Notes: a model not told the origin generated them from the letters alone. 64,000 nt of DNA from Paenibacillus chibensis (GCF_004001045.1 NZ_BIMK01000003.1:1-64000), one strand, 5' to 3'; counted from the first letter of the stretch, positions 53,946 through 63,526 are shown. A program made the numbers and translations.

Positions 53946-54966
53946 GTACCTCAGCTCCTTGCGTGTCCGGAATCGAAGCTACTGCTTGCTGCTGTCCATC
54001 GTAAAGATGACAGGCTACGTAATGTCCCTTGGCAGCCTCCTGCCACTTCGGCGCTTCTTGCGCACATACCTCCATGGCAAAAGGGCATCGCGTACGGAAA
54101 CGGCAACCGCTCGGCGGGTCGATCGGGCTTGGCAGGTCTCCCTGCAGCACCATGCGTTCCCGGCTGCGTTCCAGCTTCGGATCCGGCAGCGGTATCGCCG
54201 ACAGCAGCGTTTGCGTATACGGATGGAGCGGGTTATCGAACATCTCGTCGCTTTCGCATAATTCAACCATGCCGCCCAAATACATGACGCCGATGCGGTC
54301 ACTGATATGCTTGACCATCGACAAGTCATGCGCGATAAACAGATAGGTAAGCCCGCGCTCGCGCTGCAGCTTCTTCATCAGATTGACGACCTGTGCCTGG
54401 ATCGACACATCCAGCGCGGAAATCGGCTCGTCGGCGATGATAAAGCTCGGATTCACGGCAAGCGCCCGGGCAATGCCGATCCGCTGCCGTTGTCCCCCGG
54501 AGAATTCATGGGGAAAACGCTCCGCGTGGCTGCGGTTCAGCCCCACCGTATCCAGCAGCGCATGCACCATGTCGAGTCTCTCTTTGCGGTTCTTCGCAAG
54601 ACCATGGGCATCAATGCCCTCTGCAATAATATCGGTCACCGTCATCCGTTGGTTCAGCGATGCATAAGGATCCTGAAAAATCATCTGGATTTCCCGTCTC
54701 AGCTGCTTCATCTCGGACTTCGACTTGTTTCCGTGAATCGAGCTTCCTTTAAAGGTAGCGCTGCCCGAGGTCGCATCGTAAAGCCGGATCAGCGTACGCC
54801 CCAGCGTGGATTTGCCGCAGCCGGATTCGCCGACGAGGCCGAAGGTTTCCCCCGGATAGATATCGAAGCTGACATCGTCCACGGCCTTCAGAATTTGTCC
54901 TCTTCCGACGTCGAAATAACGTTTGAGATGGCTGACTTCCACCAGCGGCTTCTTCTCCGTCTGCAT
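53932..54966 (-). CDS. oppF: Oligopeptide ABC transporter ATPase OppF
   Basis: Cytoplasmic ATPase of 344 residues. Walker A is GESGCGKSTLGRTL near 47, the signature is SGGQRQRIGIARAL near 162, Walker B is FIIADEPISALD. The C-terminal Opp/Dpp extension with the four-cysteine-type region CRFRTRCPFAMEVC is present. The start overlaps the oppD stop by one base. Fifth gene of oppABCDF. Confidence 0.93.
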   Translation of the reverse strand: MQTEKKPLVEVSHLKRYFDVGRGQILKAVDDVSFDIYPGETFGLVGESGCGKSTLGRTLIRLYDATSGSATFKGSSIHGNKSKSEMKQLRREIQMIFQDPYASLNQRMTVTDIIAEGIDAHGLAKNRKERLDMVHALLDTVGLNRSHAERFPHEFSGGQRQRIGIARALAVNPSFIIADEPISALDVSIQAQVVNLMKKLQRERGLTYLFIAHDLSMVKHISDRIGVMYLGGMVELCESDEMFDNPLHPYTQTLLSAIPLPDPKLERSRERMVLQGDLPSPIDPPSGCRFRTRCPFAMEVCAQEAPKWQEAAKGHYVACHLYDGQQQAVASIPDTQGAEVHGLD

Positions 54967-55973
54967 TACCGTTCACCCCCTGCGATCGGACGCTCCACCT
55001 TCGGCGCACGGCTGTCCTGCAGCCAGCAAGCAGCCTGGTGGGTTCCTGTATGTTCTGTATAGGCCGGCATTTGTTCATAGCATATTTCCATCGTATAAGG
55101 ACAGCGGGCGGCGAATGGACACCCCTTCGGCGGATCGCTCAAATCCGGCGGCGTCCCCGGTATGGCCAGAAGCTCATCGGTTTTCTCGTGCAGCTTCGGC
55201 ATGGAGGCGAGCAGTCCCCACGTATACGGATGCTTCGATTCGTAAAAGATTTCGTCCACGGTACCGGTTTCGACGATTTTCCCCGCATACATGACCGCGA
55301 CGCGTGATGCCATGTTCGCTACGACGCCCAAATCGTGGGTGATCAGAATGATGGACGTGCTCAGCTCCTGCTGCAGCTTGTTCATCAGCTCCAGAATTTG
55401 CGCCTGAATGGTGACGTCCAGTGCGGTTGTCGGTTCATCCGCAATAATGACTTTGGGATTGCAGGCCAGCGCGATCGCGATCACGACACGCTGCCGCATG
55501 CCGCCGGATAGCTGGTGCGGGTACTGCTTCAGCCGTTTTTCCGGATTCGGTATGCCCACCTGATTCAGCAGCTCGACCGCTCGTTTCGCGGCATCCATCC
55601 TTCCCATATTCCGGTGTTTGCGCAGCACCTCCGTGATCTGTTTTCCAATGGTCATGGTCGGATTGAGCGAGGTCATCGGATCCTGAAAAATCATGGAGAT
55701 ATCTTTTCCGCGAATGTTCTGCATCTGTTTCTCGGGCAGGGAAGCAAGCTCCCGATCCTCGAACCGGATCGAGCCGGTTTTGATTTTCGCCGATTTGGCC
55801 AGCAGCCGCATAATGCTTTTCGAGGTGACCGATTTACCGGAACCCGATTCGCCTACAATCGCCAGTGTTTCTCCTTTGCCGAGGGAAAAGCTGACGTCAC
55901 GCACCGCCTGAACCTCGCCGGCATATGTGTAAAAGCTTACCTGCAAATCCTTCACTTCCAGCAAGCTGTTCAT
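54966..55973 (-). CDS. oppD: Oligopeptide ABC transporter ATPase OppD
   Basis: Partner ATPase of 335 residues. Walker A is [14 protein letters not shown] near 39, the signature [15 protein letters not shown] near 155, Walker [13 protein letters not shown], and the C-terminal extension has [14 protein letters not shown]. It follows oppC by 12 bases. Confidence 0.93.
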   Translation of the reverse strand: MNSLLEVKDLQVSFYTYAGEVQAVRDVSFSLGKGETLAIVGESGSGKSVTSKSIMRLLAKSAKIKTGSIRFEDRELASLPEKQMQNIRGKDISMIFQDPMTSLNPTMTIGKQITEVLRKHRNMGRMDAAKRAVELLNQVGIPNPEKRLKQYPHQLSGGMRQRVVIAIALACNPKVIIADEPTTALDVTIQAQILELMNKLQQELSTSIILITHDLGVVANMASRVAVMYAGKIVETGTVDEIFYESKHPYTWGLLASMPKLHEKTDELLAIPGTPPDLSDPPKGCPFAARCPYTMEICYEQMPAYTEHTGTHQAACWLQDSRAPKVERPIAGGER

Positions 55974-55985
55974 GGTGTTCCCCTC

Positions 55986-56912
55986 CTATTTCCGCATTCT
56001 CGGATCAAGCGCATCCCGCAAACCGTCACCCAAAATATTAAATGTCACCATAATCAGGACAATGACGATGGATGGATACAGCAGCAAGTATGGCTGGGTA
56101 TTGAGCGATGAGAAGCCGTCGTTGATCAGCACGCCGAGTGACGACATCGGGGACTGGAGCCCTAGACCGATGAAGCTCAGGAATGCCTCCGTGAATATCG
56201 CCGACGGAATGGTGAACATCGTATTAATGACAATAATGCCGATCGTATTCGGAATCAGGTGCTTCCATATAATGCGGGAAGTCGGCGTTCCGAGCGTACG
56301 CGCGGCCAGCACGAACTCCTGGGATTTCAGCTTCATGATATGGGCCCGCACAAGGCGCGCCATATTGACCCAGCCCGTGATGGACATGGCGATCATGATC
56401 GTAACGATTCCGGGCTTCATAACCATCATGAGCAGGATGATAATGATCAAGCTCGGAATGCCGGTCAGAATTTCGATGATGCGCTGCATCACATTGTCTG
56501 TCCGTCCTCCAAGCAGTGCGGAAACCGCGCCATAGGCTACGCCAATGACTAAATCCAGCGCGGCGGCAAGCACGGCAATGAGAAGGGATATCCGCGTCCC
56601 CTGCCAGATTCTTGCCCACTGGTCCCGTCCGAATTTATCGGTACCGAACCAATGCTCCGCGTTTGGCTTCTGATAGACCGCTCCATAATCCGTCGAATAA
56701 TAATTATGATGGCCGATCCATGGTCCGGCGATGGCGAGCAGCAGCATGACAATCAGTATGACGAGGCTGATAATCGCAGCCTTGTTTTGTCTGAGACGTC
56801 TCCAGCTGTCCTGGAATGCCGAGAGGGATTTCTTGGAGATTTTCTCCTGATCCCCCGGCCGGGCCGCAGCCGGTTTGAATAGCGCATCGATGTTATGTGT
56901 GTCCTGCGGCAT
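55986..56912 (-). CDS. oppC: Oligopeptide ABC transporter permease OppC
   Basis: Inner-membrane permease of 308 residues, six helices, with an N-terminal cytoplasmic tail of about 40 residues. The EAA loop is near residue 200 (LAARTLGTPTSRIIWKHLIPNTIG). The ATG at 56912 (MPQDTHNID) has AAAGGGG 7 bases upstream and lies 4 bases after the oppB stop. An ATG 15 codons earlier overlaps oppB. Confidence 0.92.
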   Translation of the reverse strand: MPQDTHNIDALFKPAAARPGDQEKISKKSLSAFQDSWRRLRQNKAAIISLVILIVMLLLAIAGPWIGHHNYYSTDYGAVYQKPNAEHWFGTDKFGRDQWARIWQGTRISLLIAVLAAALDLVIGVAYGAVSALLGGRTDNVMQRIIEILTGIPSLIIIILLMMVMKPGIVTIMIAMSITGWVNMARLVRAHIMKLKSQEFVLAARTLGTPTSRIIWKHLIPNTIGIIVINTMFTIPSAIFTEAFLSFIGLGLQSPMSSLGVLINDGFSSLNTQPYLLLYPSIVIVLIMVTFNILGDGLRDALDPRMRK

Positions 56913-56916
56913 AAGC

Positions 56917-57852
56917 TTACCCCTTTCCTGAAGCCAGACGGATCCGCGGATCGACAAGGCCGTATAGCAAATCGACGACGAGCATGACGAGTACGTAGAA
57001 GGCGCTGTAGAACAGCGTAATACCCATAATCGTCGAGTAATCGTTCATTTTAATGGAATCGACGAACAGGCTGCCGATGCCGGGAATGCCGAAAATATTC
57101 TCAATGACGAGCGAGCCCGTCAGCAAATTGACGACGATCGGGCCCAGAATGGTGATCACGGAGATCAGGGAGTTGCGGATCACATGCTGAAACATGATTC
57201 GTATGGTACCCAGCCCTTTGGCCTTGGCCGTCGTGACGTAATCCTGATCCAGCACTTCGAGCATTTCCGTCCGCACGAAGCGGGCAATCAGGGCGATGAC
57301 GCCAACGCACAAAGCAACGGAGGGCAGAATCGAGCTCGGGTAGCTTTCCCAGAAAGCCACGGGCAGCAGCCCCCATTTGAGACCGACATAATACTGCAGC
57401 AGCGCGGCCAGCACGAAGTTCGGGATCGAGACGCCGAGAACCGCAATGATCATCGTCGCGTAATCCCAGCCGGTATTATGCCTGTAGGCGGCGACAATGC
57501 CCAGGATCAGGCCTACGGCAAGTCCGAGCAGCACGGCCTGAAGACCGATCAGCGCCGAAGGGAACAGCCGGCCGGAAATGATGTCGGTCACTTTTTGCCC
57601 CGTATAGAAGAACGAGGTTCCCAAGTCGCCTTGCGCGACATTTTTAATATAATTGACGTACTGCGTGAACACCGGTTTATCGAGGCCGTAGCTCGCATAA
57701 ATCATCTGCTTTTGTTCATCGGGAAGCTGCGCCAGCTTTTCTTCGTCGAAGGGCGTGCCGGGCAGTGCTTTCATCAGGAAGAAGGTTACGGTTGAAATAA
57801 TGAATAAGGTAATGATCATGTAAATGATTCGGATACCGATATAGCGTTTCAA
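56917..57852 (-). CDS. oppB: Oligopeptide ABC transporter permease OppB
   Basis: Inner-membrane permease of 311 residues, six helices, with the OppB start KRYIGIRIIYMIITLFIIS and the EAA loop YVTTAKAKGLGTIRIMFQHVIRNS near 215. The TTG at 57852 is selected because GGGAGGTG lies 5-6 bases upstream and the protein then starts like other OppB; seven earlier codons overlap that site. Confidence 0.92.
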   Translation of the reverse strand: MKRYIGIRIIYMIITLFIISTVTFFLMKALPGTPFDEEKLAQLPDEQKQMIYASYGLDKPVFTQYVNYIKNVAQGDLGTSFFYTGQKVTDIISGRLFPSALIGLQAVLLGLAVGLILGIVAAYRHNTGWDYATMIIAVLGVSIPNFVLAALLQYYVGLKWGLLPVAFWESYPSSILPSVALCVGVIALIARFVRTEMLEVLDQDYVTTAKAKGLGTIRIMFQHVIRNSLISVITILGPIVVNLLTGSLVIENIFGIPGIGSLFVDSIKMNDYSTIMGITLFYSAFYVLVMLVVDLLYGLVDPRIRLASGKG

Positions 57853-57911
57853 TGCTGCACCTCCCGGAAGCATGGGGATCTATCAACCAATTTGTATGGT
57901 GGGAAAGGAAA

Positions 57912-57932
57912 GAGAGAAGCAGCGCTTCTCTC
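57912..57932 (-). other. Hairpin between oppA and oppB
   Basis: GAGAGAAGC (57912-57920) and GCTTCTCTC (57924-57932) are a perfect 9-bp stem with a 3-base loop, followed by TTTCCTTTCC on the minus strand. Such a weak terminator lets OppA be made in excess over the membrane parts. Confidence 0.7.
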
Positions 57933-57958
57933 CTCTCCCGGAACGCCAGAAATCTGCG

Positions 57959-59608
57959 TTATTTTACATCCGCGTATTTGAAATCGACAGGGTTGCCGTA
58001 CGGATGGTACTCCAGATTTTGCACCTTGCTGTTCAGCAGGAAGGAATATCCTCCAAAATAGATCGGAACGACGACCACATCATCGCTGAGCAGCGTCTTC
58101 TCTGCAGCCAGCATCATGTCCAAACGTTTCTTCTCGTCAGTTTCCTTTTTCGCTTCAGCAATCAGCTTGTCATAGTTGGCATTCTCATAGTTACCGCGGT
58201 AAGGCGTATGATTGGCCCACAGATCGAGGTATGTCATGGCGTCGTCGTAATCGGCTCCCCAAGCGGTAATCGCCATCTGATAATTGCTGTTATCCATCAA
58301 TTGGCTGCGCGCTTTGCTTGTTTTGGTATCGATCACCATGTCAATGCCGAGGTTCTTCTTGTATTCGCTTTGCATAAAAGTCGAAACGTCTTTCACTTCG
58401 GACGTATCCGCGACCAGCATCGTGATTTTCGGAGCTTTTCCAAGCTCTTTCACGCCCTGATCCCAATATTCCTTGGCTTTGGCCGCATCGACGCCGACCA
58501 GATCCCCTTGCGTTTCACGGAAGGACTTGCCGTCAACCCCGCTCATTTCGTCAGGAATCAAGCCTGTAGCGGCTTTGGAGCCATTGTTCAGGACTTGATC
58601 GGCAAGCAGCTTGGAGTCGAAACCGTATTCAAGCGCCTTGCGGATGTTCACGTTGCTTACGCCGTCTGCCTTCAGATTGAACTGCAGGTACGTCGTTCTA
58701 AAATTGATACCTGTTCCAAAACCGGGATCCGATTTCGAAGCATTCACATCCGAGGAAGCCAAGAGCACGCGATCCAGCTGGCCTGCCTTGTAAGCATTCA
58801 GCGCCGTGCTTTTCTCTTTGATGACTTTCAAGTCGACTTTCTCCACCTTGACGTTGGCCGCGTCCCAGTAGCCCTGGTTCTTGACCAGAACCGCGCCGCT
58901 GGCCGCATCGACTGAGCTCAGGGTATAAGGGCCGTTATACAGCATGCTGTCGGCGCCAAGCGCATAGCCTTCACCTTTGGACTTCACGAACTCTTCCTTC
59001 ATCGGGAAGTACGGAGCAAGCGAAGTCAGACGCAGGAAATAAGGCGTAGGCTGCTTCAGCTTCACGACAAGCGTCTTGTCATCCTTCGCCTCGATGCCCA
59101 CCTGATCCGCCGGGCCTCCGGCTGCATACTCGGCTGCGCCGACGATGTAATCAGTCATAATAAAGGAATATCCGTTCGTTCCGGTTTTCGGATCGATTTC
59201 GCGAAGCCAGGCGTATTTGAAGTCCTGAGCCGTGACGGGCGTGCCGTCACTCCATTTGGCATTGCCCCGAAGCGTGAACGTGTACGTCAGCTTGTCTTCG
59301 GATACATCCGTTTTTTCAGCCATGGCAGGCTGCGGTTCATTTTTCAGATCCAGTCGGTACAGGCCTTCGTTAACATTGTTCAGAACGGTGAACGACACGT
59401 CATCCGATGCTTTCCACTGGTCCAGATCCTTAATCTCGTTCTCTACGTACAGCTTCAATTCTTTGGCAGATCCTGCCGCGGAAGATCCCGTCTGGCCGGA
59501 AGCGCCGCTCGAAGCGTTGCCGCCGTCACTCCCCGAAAACGAACACCCCGTAAACATGGCGGATACGACGAGCAGCGATGCCAACAGGCCCACCTTTTTC
59601 TTTTTCAT
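57959..59608 (-). CDS. oppA: Oligopeptide-binding lipoprotein OppA
   Basis: Extracellular peptide-binding lipoprotein of about 549 residues with lipobox FTGCSFSG (Cys near residue 22) and an SBP_bac_5 body: LKLYVENEIKDLDQWKASDDVSF, KWSDGTPVTAQDFKYAWLREIDP, TYLQFNLKADGVSNVNIRKALEYG. The last block LLNSKVQNLEYHPYGNPVDFKYADV is typical of OppA. Start at 59608 (MKKKKVGLL), or GTG one codon earlier, is set by AAGGAG. It is the first Opp gene, 112 bases after the asparaginase gene. Confidence 0.93.
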   Translation of the reverse strand: MKKKKVGLLASLLVVSAMFTGCSFSGSDGGNASSGASGQTGSSAAGSAKELKLYVENEIKDLDQWKASDDVSFTVLNNVNEGLYRLDLKNEPQPAMAEKTDVSEDKLTYTFTLRGNAKWSDGTPVTAQDFKYAWLREIDPKTGTNGYSFIMTDYIVGAAEYAAGGPADQVGIEAKDDKTLVVKLKQPTPYFLRLTSLAPYFPMKEEFVKSKGEGYALGADSMLYNGPYTLSSVDAASGAVLVKNQGYWDAANVKVEKVDLKVIKEKSTALNAYKAGQLDRVLLASSDVNASKSDPGFGTGINFRTTYLQFNLKADGVSNVNIRKALEYGFDSKLLADQVLNNGSKAATGLIPDEMSGVDGKSFRETQGDLVGVDAAKAKEYWDQGVKELGKAPKITMLVADTSEVKDVSTFMQSEYKKNLGIDMVIDTKTSKARSQLMDNSNYQMAITAWGADYDDAMTYLDLWANHTPYRGNYENANYDKLIAEAKKETDEKKRLDMMLAAEKTLLSDDVVVVPIYFGGYSFLLNSKVQNLEYHPYGNPVDFKYADVK

Positions 59609-59720
59609 CACATGTCCCACTCCTTTTGTTCCCCTTTGATGTATGATTGCACCGTCACTTCCCTATGGAAACAACGAACGAACCCATGTACAAGAAAGCA
59701 AAATCAGAACTTAAATCATG

Positions 59721-60719
59721 TTAAAAAGTAAAAGCAGCCTTCCGCTCGCCGACAATGATGTGATTGTCATTCTTGATTTCCTTCGGCACGACGGAATACA
59801 TTCTTTCAATCGTTTCCTTGTTGCTGTAACCGATCTGTTCCAGAATCGAAGCCACGATAATCGGCCACGGCGTTTCCGAACCGTCGATCACTTTAAGCGC
59901 AAAGGCAACGCGTTCCCGGATTAAAGAGAAACAATACACGCCTTTGGCCCCGCCCTTCGCGACGATGTTGTCGTCACGCAGCAGCTCGGAACAAATGAAG
60001 TTGTGGCTTGCGATGCTGTCAGGTCCGGCGTGCATATATGCTGTCATTCTTTTGACCGCTTCGCGGGTTTCCGCGTCCCGGATCAAATCCGGGCAGGCCA
60101 GCTTGAGGTAAGCCTTGGCGATGTGTTGCAGTGGAAGCGCGAAGATCGGAAATCCGCAGCCGTCGACACCGATTTGAATTTGCTCTACCGGAATTTCAGC
60201 CATGTTGGCCAGCGTATGCAGGATATCCTGCTGGATCGGATGGGACAGCTGCCAGTAGGTTTCGGTATCGTAGCCCATCTCTCTCGCCGTGGCGATAATC
60301 CCCAGATGCTTGCCTGAGCAGTTATGATACAGCCTTCTTGGCGGCTTGCCTTCCCGCATGCAGGCGAACTTCGGCTCGTCGTTCAGCGGATATGTAGGGC
60401 AGCAAAGCAGCTGATCCTCCGTCAGGCCGATTTTGGCCATGATCGATTCCAGCGCTTCGATATGATAGGTCTCCCCACGATGCGATGCGGCAAACATGGC
60501 TGCCTCCGTATCGGTCAATCCGTATTTTCCGGCAATATTTTGCTTCATCACCGGAATCGCCTGAAAAGGCTTGGCTGCGGACCGCAGGAACGTCACATGC
60601 TGCGCGTTTCCGACTTCATGAATCAGTTCGCCTTGATCATTTACGCCGCACAGCACGCCCAGATGAACATTCTCCAGCACGCCTGCGCGGAATTCTTCCA
60701 CTAATGGTTTGTAATACAT
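59721..60719 (-). CDS. Asparaginase, PF06089 (Rhizobium etli type II-like)
   Basis: Asparaginase of the PF06089 class, 332 residues, unrelated to the AnsA/AnsB fold. Family blocks: TFLRSAAKPFQAIPV near 45, FAASHRGETYHIEAL near 75, LYHNCSGKHLGIIATAREMG near 130 and GVDGCGFPIFALPLQHIAKAY near 185. The Ser/Lys pairs in SAAKP and SGKH are the expected active residues. It would release aspartate and ammonia from asparagine or from an asparagine-linked compound. Between the ROK repressor and oppA on the same strand. Confidence 0.9.
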   Translation of the reverse strand: MYYKPLVEEFRAGVLENVHLGVLCGVNDQGELIHEVGNAQHVTFLRSAAKPFQAIPVMKQNIAGKYGLTDTEAAMFAASHRGETYHIEALESIMAKIGLTEDQLLCCPTYPLNDEPKFACMREGKPPRRLYHNCSGKHLGIIATAREMGYDTETYWQLSHPIQQDILHTLANMAEIPVEQIQIGVDGCGFPIFALPLQHIAKAYLKLACPDLIRDAETREAVKRMTAYMHAGPDSIASHNFICSELLRDDNIVAKGGAKGVYCFSLIRERVAFALKVIDGSETPWPIIVASILEQIGYSNKETIERMYSVVPKEIKNDNHIIVGERKAAFTF

Positions 60720-60760
60720 CTCTATCCCCCGCTTTACTTGTTGTTCAAGATGCTACTTCC

Positions 60761-61945
60761 TTAAACTTGCTCCACCTGTTCCATCTGGCTTCCGATATCC
60801 AGAAACCGGCTTTGCGCCAGCAGGCCTGATCCGATCACAACGCCGTCGTTCTCGAAAGCCGAGTAAACGATTTGGAAGGTACCGCGCAGCGGCTCCCAAA
60901 CGAACTGCTGCATGCATTTCTCCGCGATGAATTCCCTCACTTCAGGAAATCTCTCGACCAGCTTGCCGGTCAAAATCACGGTATCCGGATTGTACATGCA
61001 GGCAATATTGCTGATCGTCACCGCCACGAAGGTCATCGCCCGGTCAAGAATGCTTGAGGCCCAGAATTCACCGTCGCGTCTTGCCTGAAACAATTCGTCC
61101 AGACTGGCGATCGGTTTGATTTTCTGGGATTGTTCGATTAAAGAGGCTTCCGCGATGTAGGTTTGCAAGCATCCGACTTTGCCGCATTCGCATAATATAC
61201 CGTTCGGATCCACGACGGTATGTCCGATCTCCCCCGCGCTGTTCGACTCGCCCCGATAAATCTCACCGTCGATGATGAGCGATGATCCGACGCCGCTGCC
61301 GAAGCCGATCAGCACCGAGCGGCTCGATCCTTTGGCGGAACCATACATGTGCTCGGCCAGGGATTTCACCTTTAGTTCGTTATCGACCGCTACCTCAAGT
61401 CCGGTATGCTCCTTCAGCACGCCAGCAATCTCCGTCTGCTTCCAGCCAAGCTGAGCTGATAGCACCGCAGTGCCGCTGGCATAGTCGATAATCCCCGGCA
61501 GCCCGACGCCGATACCGACGATTCTGCGGCGGTCAAAGCCTTCCTCGTCAATCAGACCATTGATTCCGCTTGCAATATGTTCAAGTGTTGCTTCTGAAGC
61601 TTCGTTCGCCTGCCGGTCCAGGATTCTGCTGCCGATCACCCTGCCATCCAGGTCAATGACGCCGATCCGGATACTCGCTTTATCGATTTCCACGCCGACG
61701 GACAAGACGGATTTTGGATTCACCTGGAGAAAAACCGCTTTGCGTCCTACGCTGGTCGTCTCCTGCTCAATTTCATGCATGTAATCCAGATGGTAGAGCT
61801 CGGAAACGATTCTGCTAACCGTGGTAGGGCTCATTCCGGTTAATCTCGCAATCTCAGCACGTGACAGGGGAGAATTGTTTTTGATGATTTCAAAAACAGT
61901 CGTTCTATTTTTTCGTTTGATAAAATCCTGATCGTGCTTTTGCAT
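60761..61945 (-). CDS. ROK family transcriptional repressor (NagC/XylR type)
   Basis: Sugar-responsive repressor of 394 residues: N-terminal winged helix-turn-helix (about 12-60, TTVFEIIKNNSPLSRAEIARLTGMSPTTVSRIVSEL) and a ROK domain that binds a sugar or sugar phosphate. The ROK zinc motif CECGKVGCLQ is near 250. The start has GGAGGAG about 11 bases upstream. It heads the asparaginase-opp-peptidase-CutC-ROK series and is its likely regulator, which links a peptide importer to a sugar signal. Confidence 0.92.
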   Translation of the reverse strand: MQKHDQDFIKRKNRTTVFEIIKNNSPLSRAEIARLTGMSPTTVSRIVSELYHLDYMHEIEQETTSVGRKAVFLQVNPKSVLSVGVEIDKASIRIGVIDLDGRVIGSRILDRQANEASEATLEHIASGINGLIDEEGFDRRRIVGIGVGLPGIIDYASGTAVLSAQLGWKQTEIAGVLKEHTGLEVAVDNELKVKSLAEHMYGSAKGSSRSVLIGFGSGVGSSLIIDGEIYRGESNSAGEIGHTVVDPNGILCECGKVGCLQTYIAEASLIEQSQKIKPIASLDELFQARRDGEFWASSILDRAMTFVAVTISNIACMYNPDTVILTGKLVERFPEVREFIAEKCMQQFVWEPLRGTFQIVYSAFENDGVVIGSGLLAQSRFLDIGSQMEQVEQV

Positions 61946-62232
61946 TTCGCGGATTGCTCCTCCACTATCATTTAATTATTTTCACCTATGGAGAAATACA
62001 CCTTACATTTAATGATATATTTGCTTTTTACTCATCTATATATGCCTTTTATGTTGGTTATAGCTCTGTTATTCATTTAATTTCTCCAGTGATGTTATTA
62101 AAGAACTTTAATTGTTTTTCATAGGCCTGTCAATAACTTTGAAGAAATATTGGTTCTTGAAAATTTTCATGAAAAATACAATAATTACAGAAAGAAAAGA
62201 AGCGTATTCAGAGAAAGGTTGAAACATACATC
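61946..62232. other. AT-rich divergent control region
   Basis: The 287-base gap between the ROK repressor and the MFS gene is much richer in A and T than the flanking genes. It should carry both divergent promoters; only one palindrome near the MFS gene can be pointed out with any confidence. Confidence 0.5.
62154..62173 (+). promoter_or_regulatory. Palindrome ahead of the MFS transporter gene
   Basis: TTCTTGAAAA|TTTTCATGAA is a 20-bp palindrome with one mismatch pair. TACAAT at 62177-62182 downstream could be a -10. It is a candidate operator for the transporter gene. Confidence 0.4.
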
Positions 62233-63474
62233 ATGAGTCATCCATCCCAAGCTTCACGAGTATCATCCGGAAAGAAGGATCCTTTCCCTGTCTCCATCCT
62301 TTCGCTGACGGTAGGCGCCTTTGCCATTGGCATGACGGAATTTGTGATCATGGGCATTTTGCCGAATGTCGCCGAAGACCTCCATGTAAAGATCTCCACG
62401 GCCGGGCAGCTCATCACCAGCTATGCATTGGGGGTTGCCATTGGTGCCCCGGTGATGACGATCCTGACGCATCGGCTGCCGCAAAAGCTGCTGCTCTGCC
62501 TGCTCATGGCTTTGTTTATTCTCGGAAACGGCATCGCGGTCATCGCGCCGAATTATAACGTCCTGATGGGTGCGCGTCTTCTTACGGCTCTCTGCCACGG
62601 TACCTTTTTCGGTGTGGGTGCGGTCATCGCATCCAATCTCGTCAAGCCCCATAAGCGGGCCGGAGCGGTCTCCATCATGATGGCGGGACTCACGATCGCC
62701 AATATAATCGGGGTTCCCATCGGAACCTTTATCGGACAGCATCTCGGCTGGAGGGCTTCCTTCGCGGTTATTATGGTCATGGGCATCGTCGCCCTGATCG
62801 GTATTATGATCTTTATCCCACGGATTCGGCAGGACGAGCATGCCAGCCTTATCAACCAGTTCAGGGCCCTTGCCCAGCCCAAGCTGCTCGTCATCCTGCT
62901 GGCCAGCGCCATCGGTAATTCCAGCCTGTTCGCGGTTTTTACGTACATCGCCTCTCTGCTGGAGAAGGTTACAGGCTTTCAGGAGCATAGCGTCACATGG
63001 ATTCTTGTTCTGTTCGGCATCGGCGTTACGCTCGGCAATATTGCCGGCGGGAAGCTGGCCGACTGGAAGCTCATGCCGGCGGTTTTGGGCATCTTCGCTA
63101 CCGTGTGCATCGTGCTGACGATATTTACGTTTACCGTTCATCATCCGGCGGCCGCGGTCATCACCATTTTCTTCTGGGGAGCCGCTTCGTTTGCCGTCAT
63201 GCCGGGCATCCAGGTCAAAATCATGAATATGGCCCAGGAAGCGCCTGCGCTTGCCTCCACCTCCAATCACTCCGCAGGCAATTTAGGCAATGCTTTCGGT
63301 GCTTTCTTCGGCGGTTGGGTCATCGATAACATGGGACTCACCTCCCTGCCTTGGGTTGGAGCCGTGCTGGTCGGCATCGCCCTTCTGATCGGCTTCAGCG
63401 TGTACGCGATGGAACGCAAGGCGGCCCATGCCCCTTCGGGCCATCACACCGAATCCCAAGGAGCATCGCTATAA
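62233..63474 (+). CDS. MFS transporter, DHA1/YdhP-AraJ type
   Basis: Drug:H+ antiporter-like efflux protein of 413 residues, twelve helices. The first helix has the AraJ/YdhP pattern VGAFAIGMTEFVIMGILPNVAEDL, motif A is seen in HRLPQKLLLC, and motif C-like glycines in GLTIANIIGVPIGTFIG. The N-terminal ~18 residues and a His/Ser-rich C-terminal tail are cytoplasmic. Ribosome site is weak (AAAGG about 14 bases away). It stands alone with its own terminator; the export substrate is unknown. Confidence 0.9.
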   Translation: MSHPSQASRVSSGKKDPFPVSILSLTVGAFAIGMTEFVIMGILPNVAEDLHVKISTAGQLITSYALGVAIGAPVMTILTHRLPQKLLLCLLMALFILGNGIAVIAPNYNVLMGARLLTALCHGTFFGVGAVIASNLVKPHKRAGAVSIMMAGLTIANIIGVPIGTFIGQHLGWRASFAVIMVMGIVALIGIMIFIPRIRQDEHASLINQFRALAQPKLLVILLASAIGNSSLFAVFTYIASLLEKVTGFQEHSVTWILVLFGIGVTLGNIAGGKLADWKLMPAVLGIFATVCIVLTIFTFTVHHPAAAVITIFFWGAASFAVMPGIQVKIMNMAQEAPALASTSNHSAGNLGNAFGAFFGGWVIDNMGLTSLPWVGAVLVGIALLIGFSVYAMERKAAHAPSGHHTESQGASL

Positions 63475-63487
63475 ACCCATGTCCACA

Positions 63488-63526
63488 CAAAAAGGCAGCG
63501 TCCTGCAGAAGCAGGCGCTGCCTTTT
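63488..63526 (+). terminator. Terminator of the MFS gene
   Basis: AAAAGGCAGCG-CCTGC and GCAGG-CGCTGCCTTTT arms around AGAA with one bulged T, followed by the end of the T-run; it may also serve the convergent xylanase gene. Confidence 0.88.

Noticed and set aside
62263-63270. 335-codon minus-strand open frame
   Set aside because: Antisense to the MFS gene; Asp/Gly/Arg/His-rich nonsense composition.
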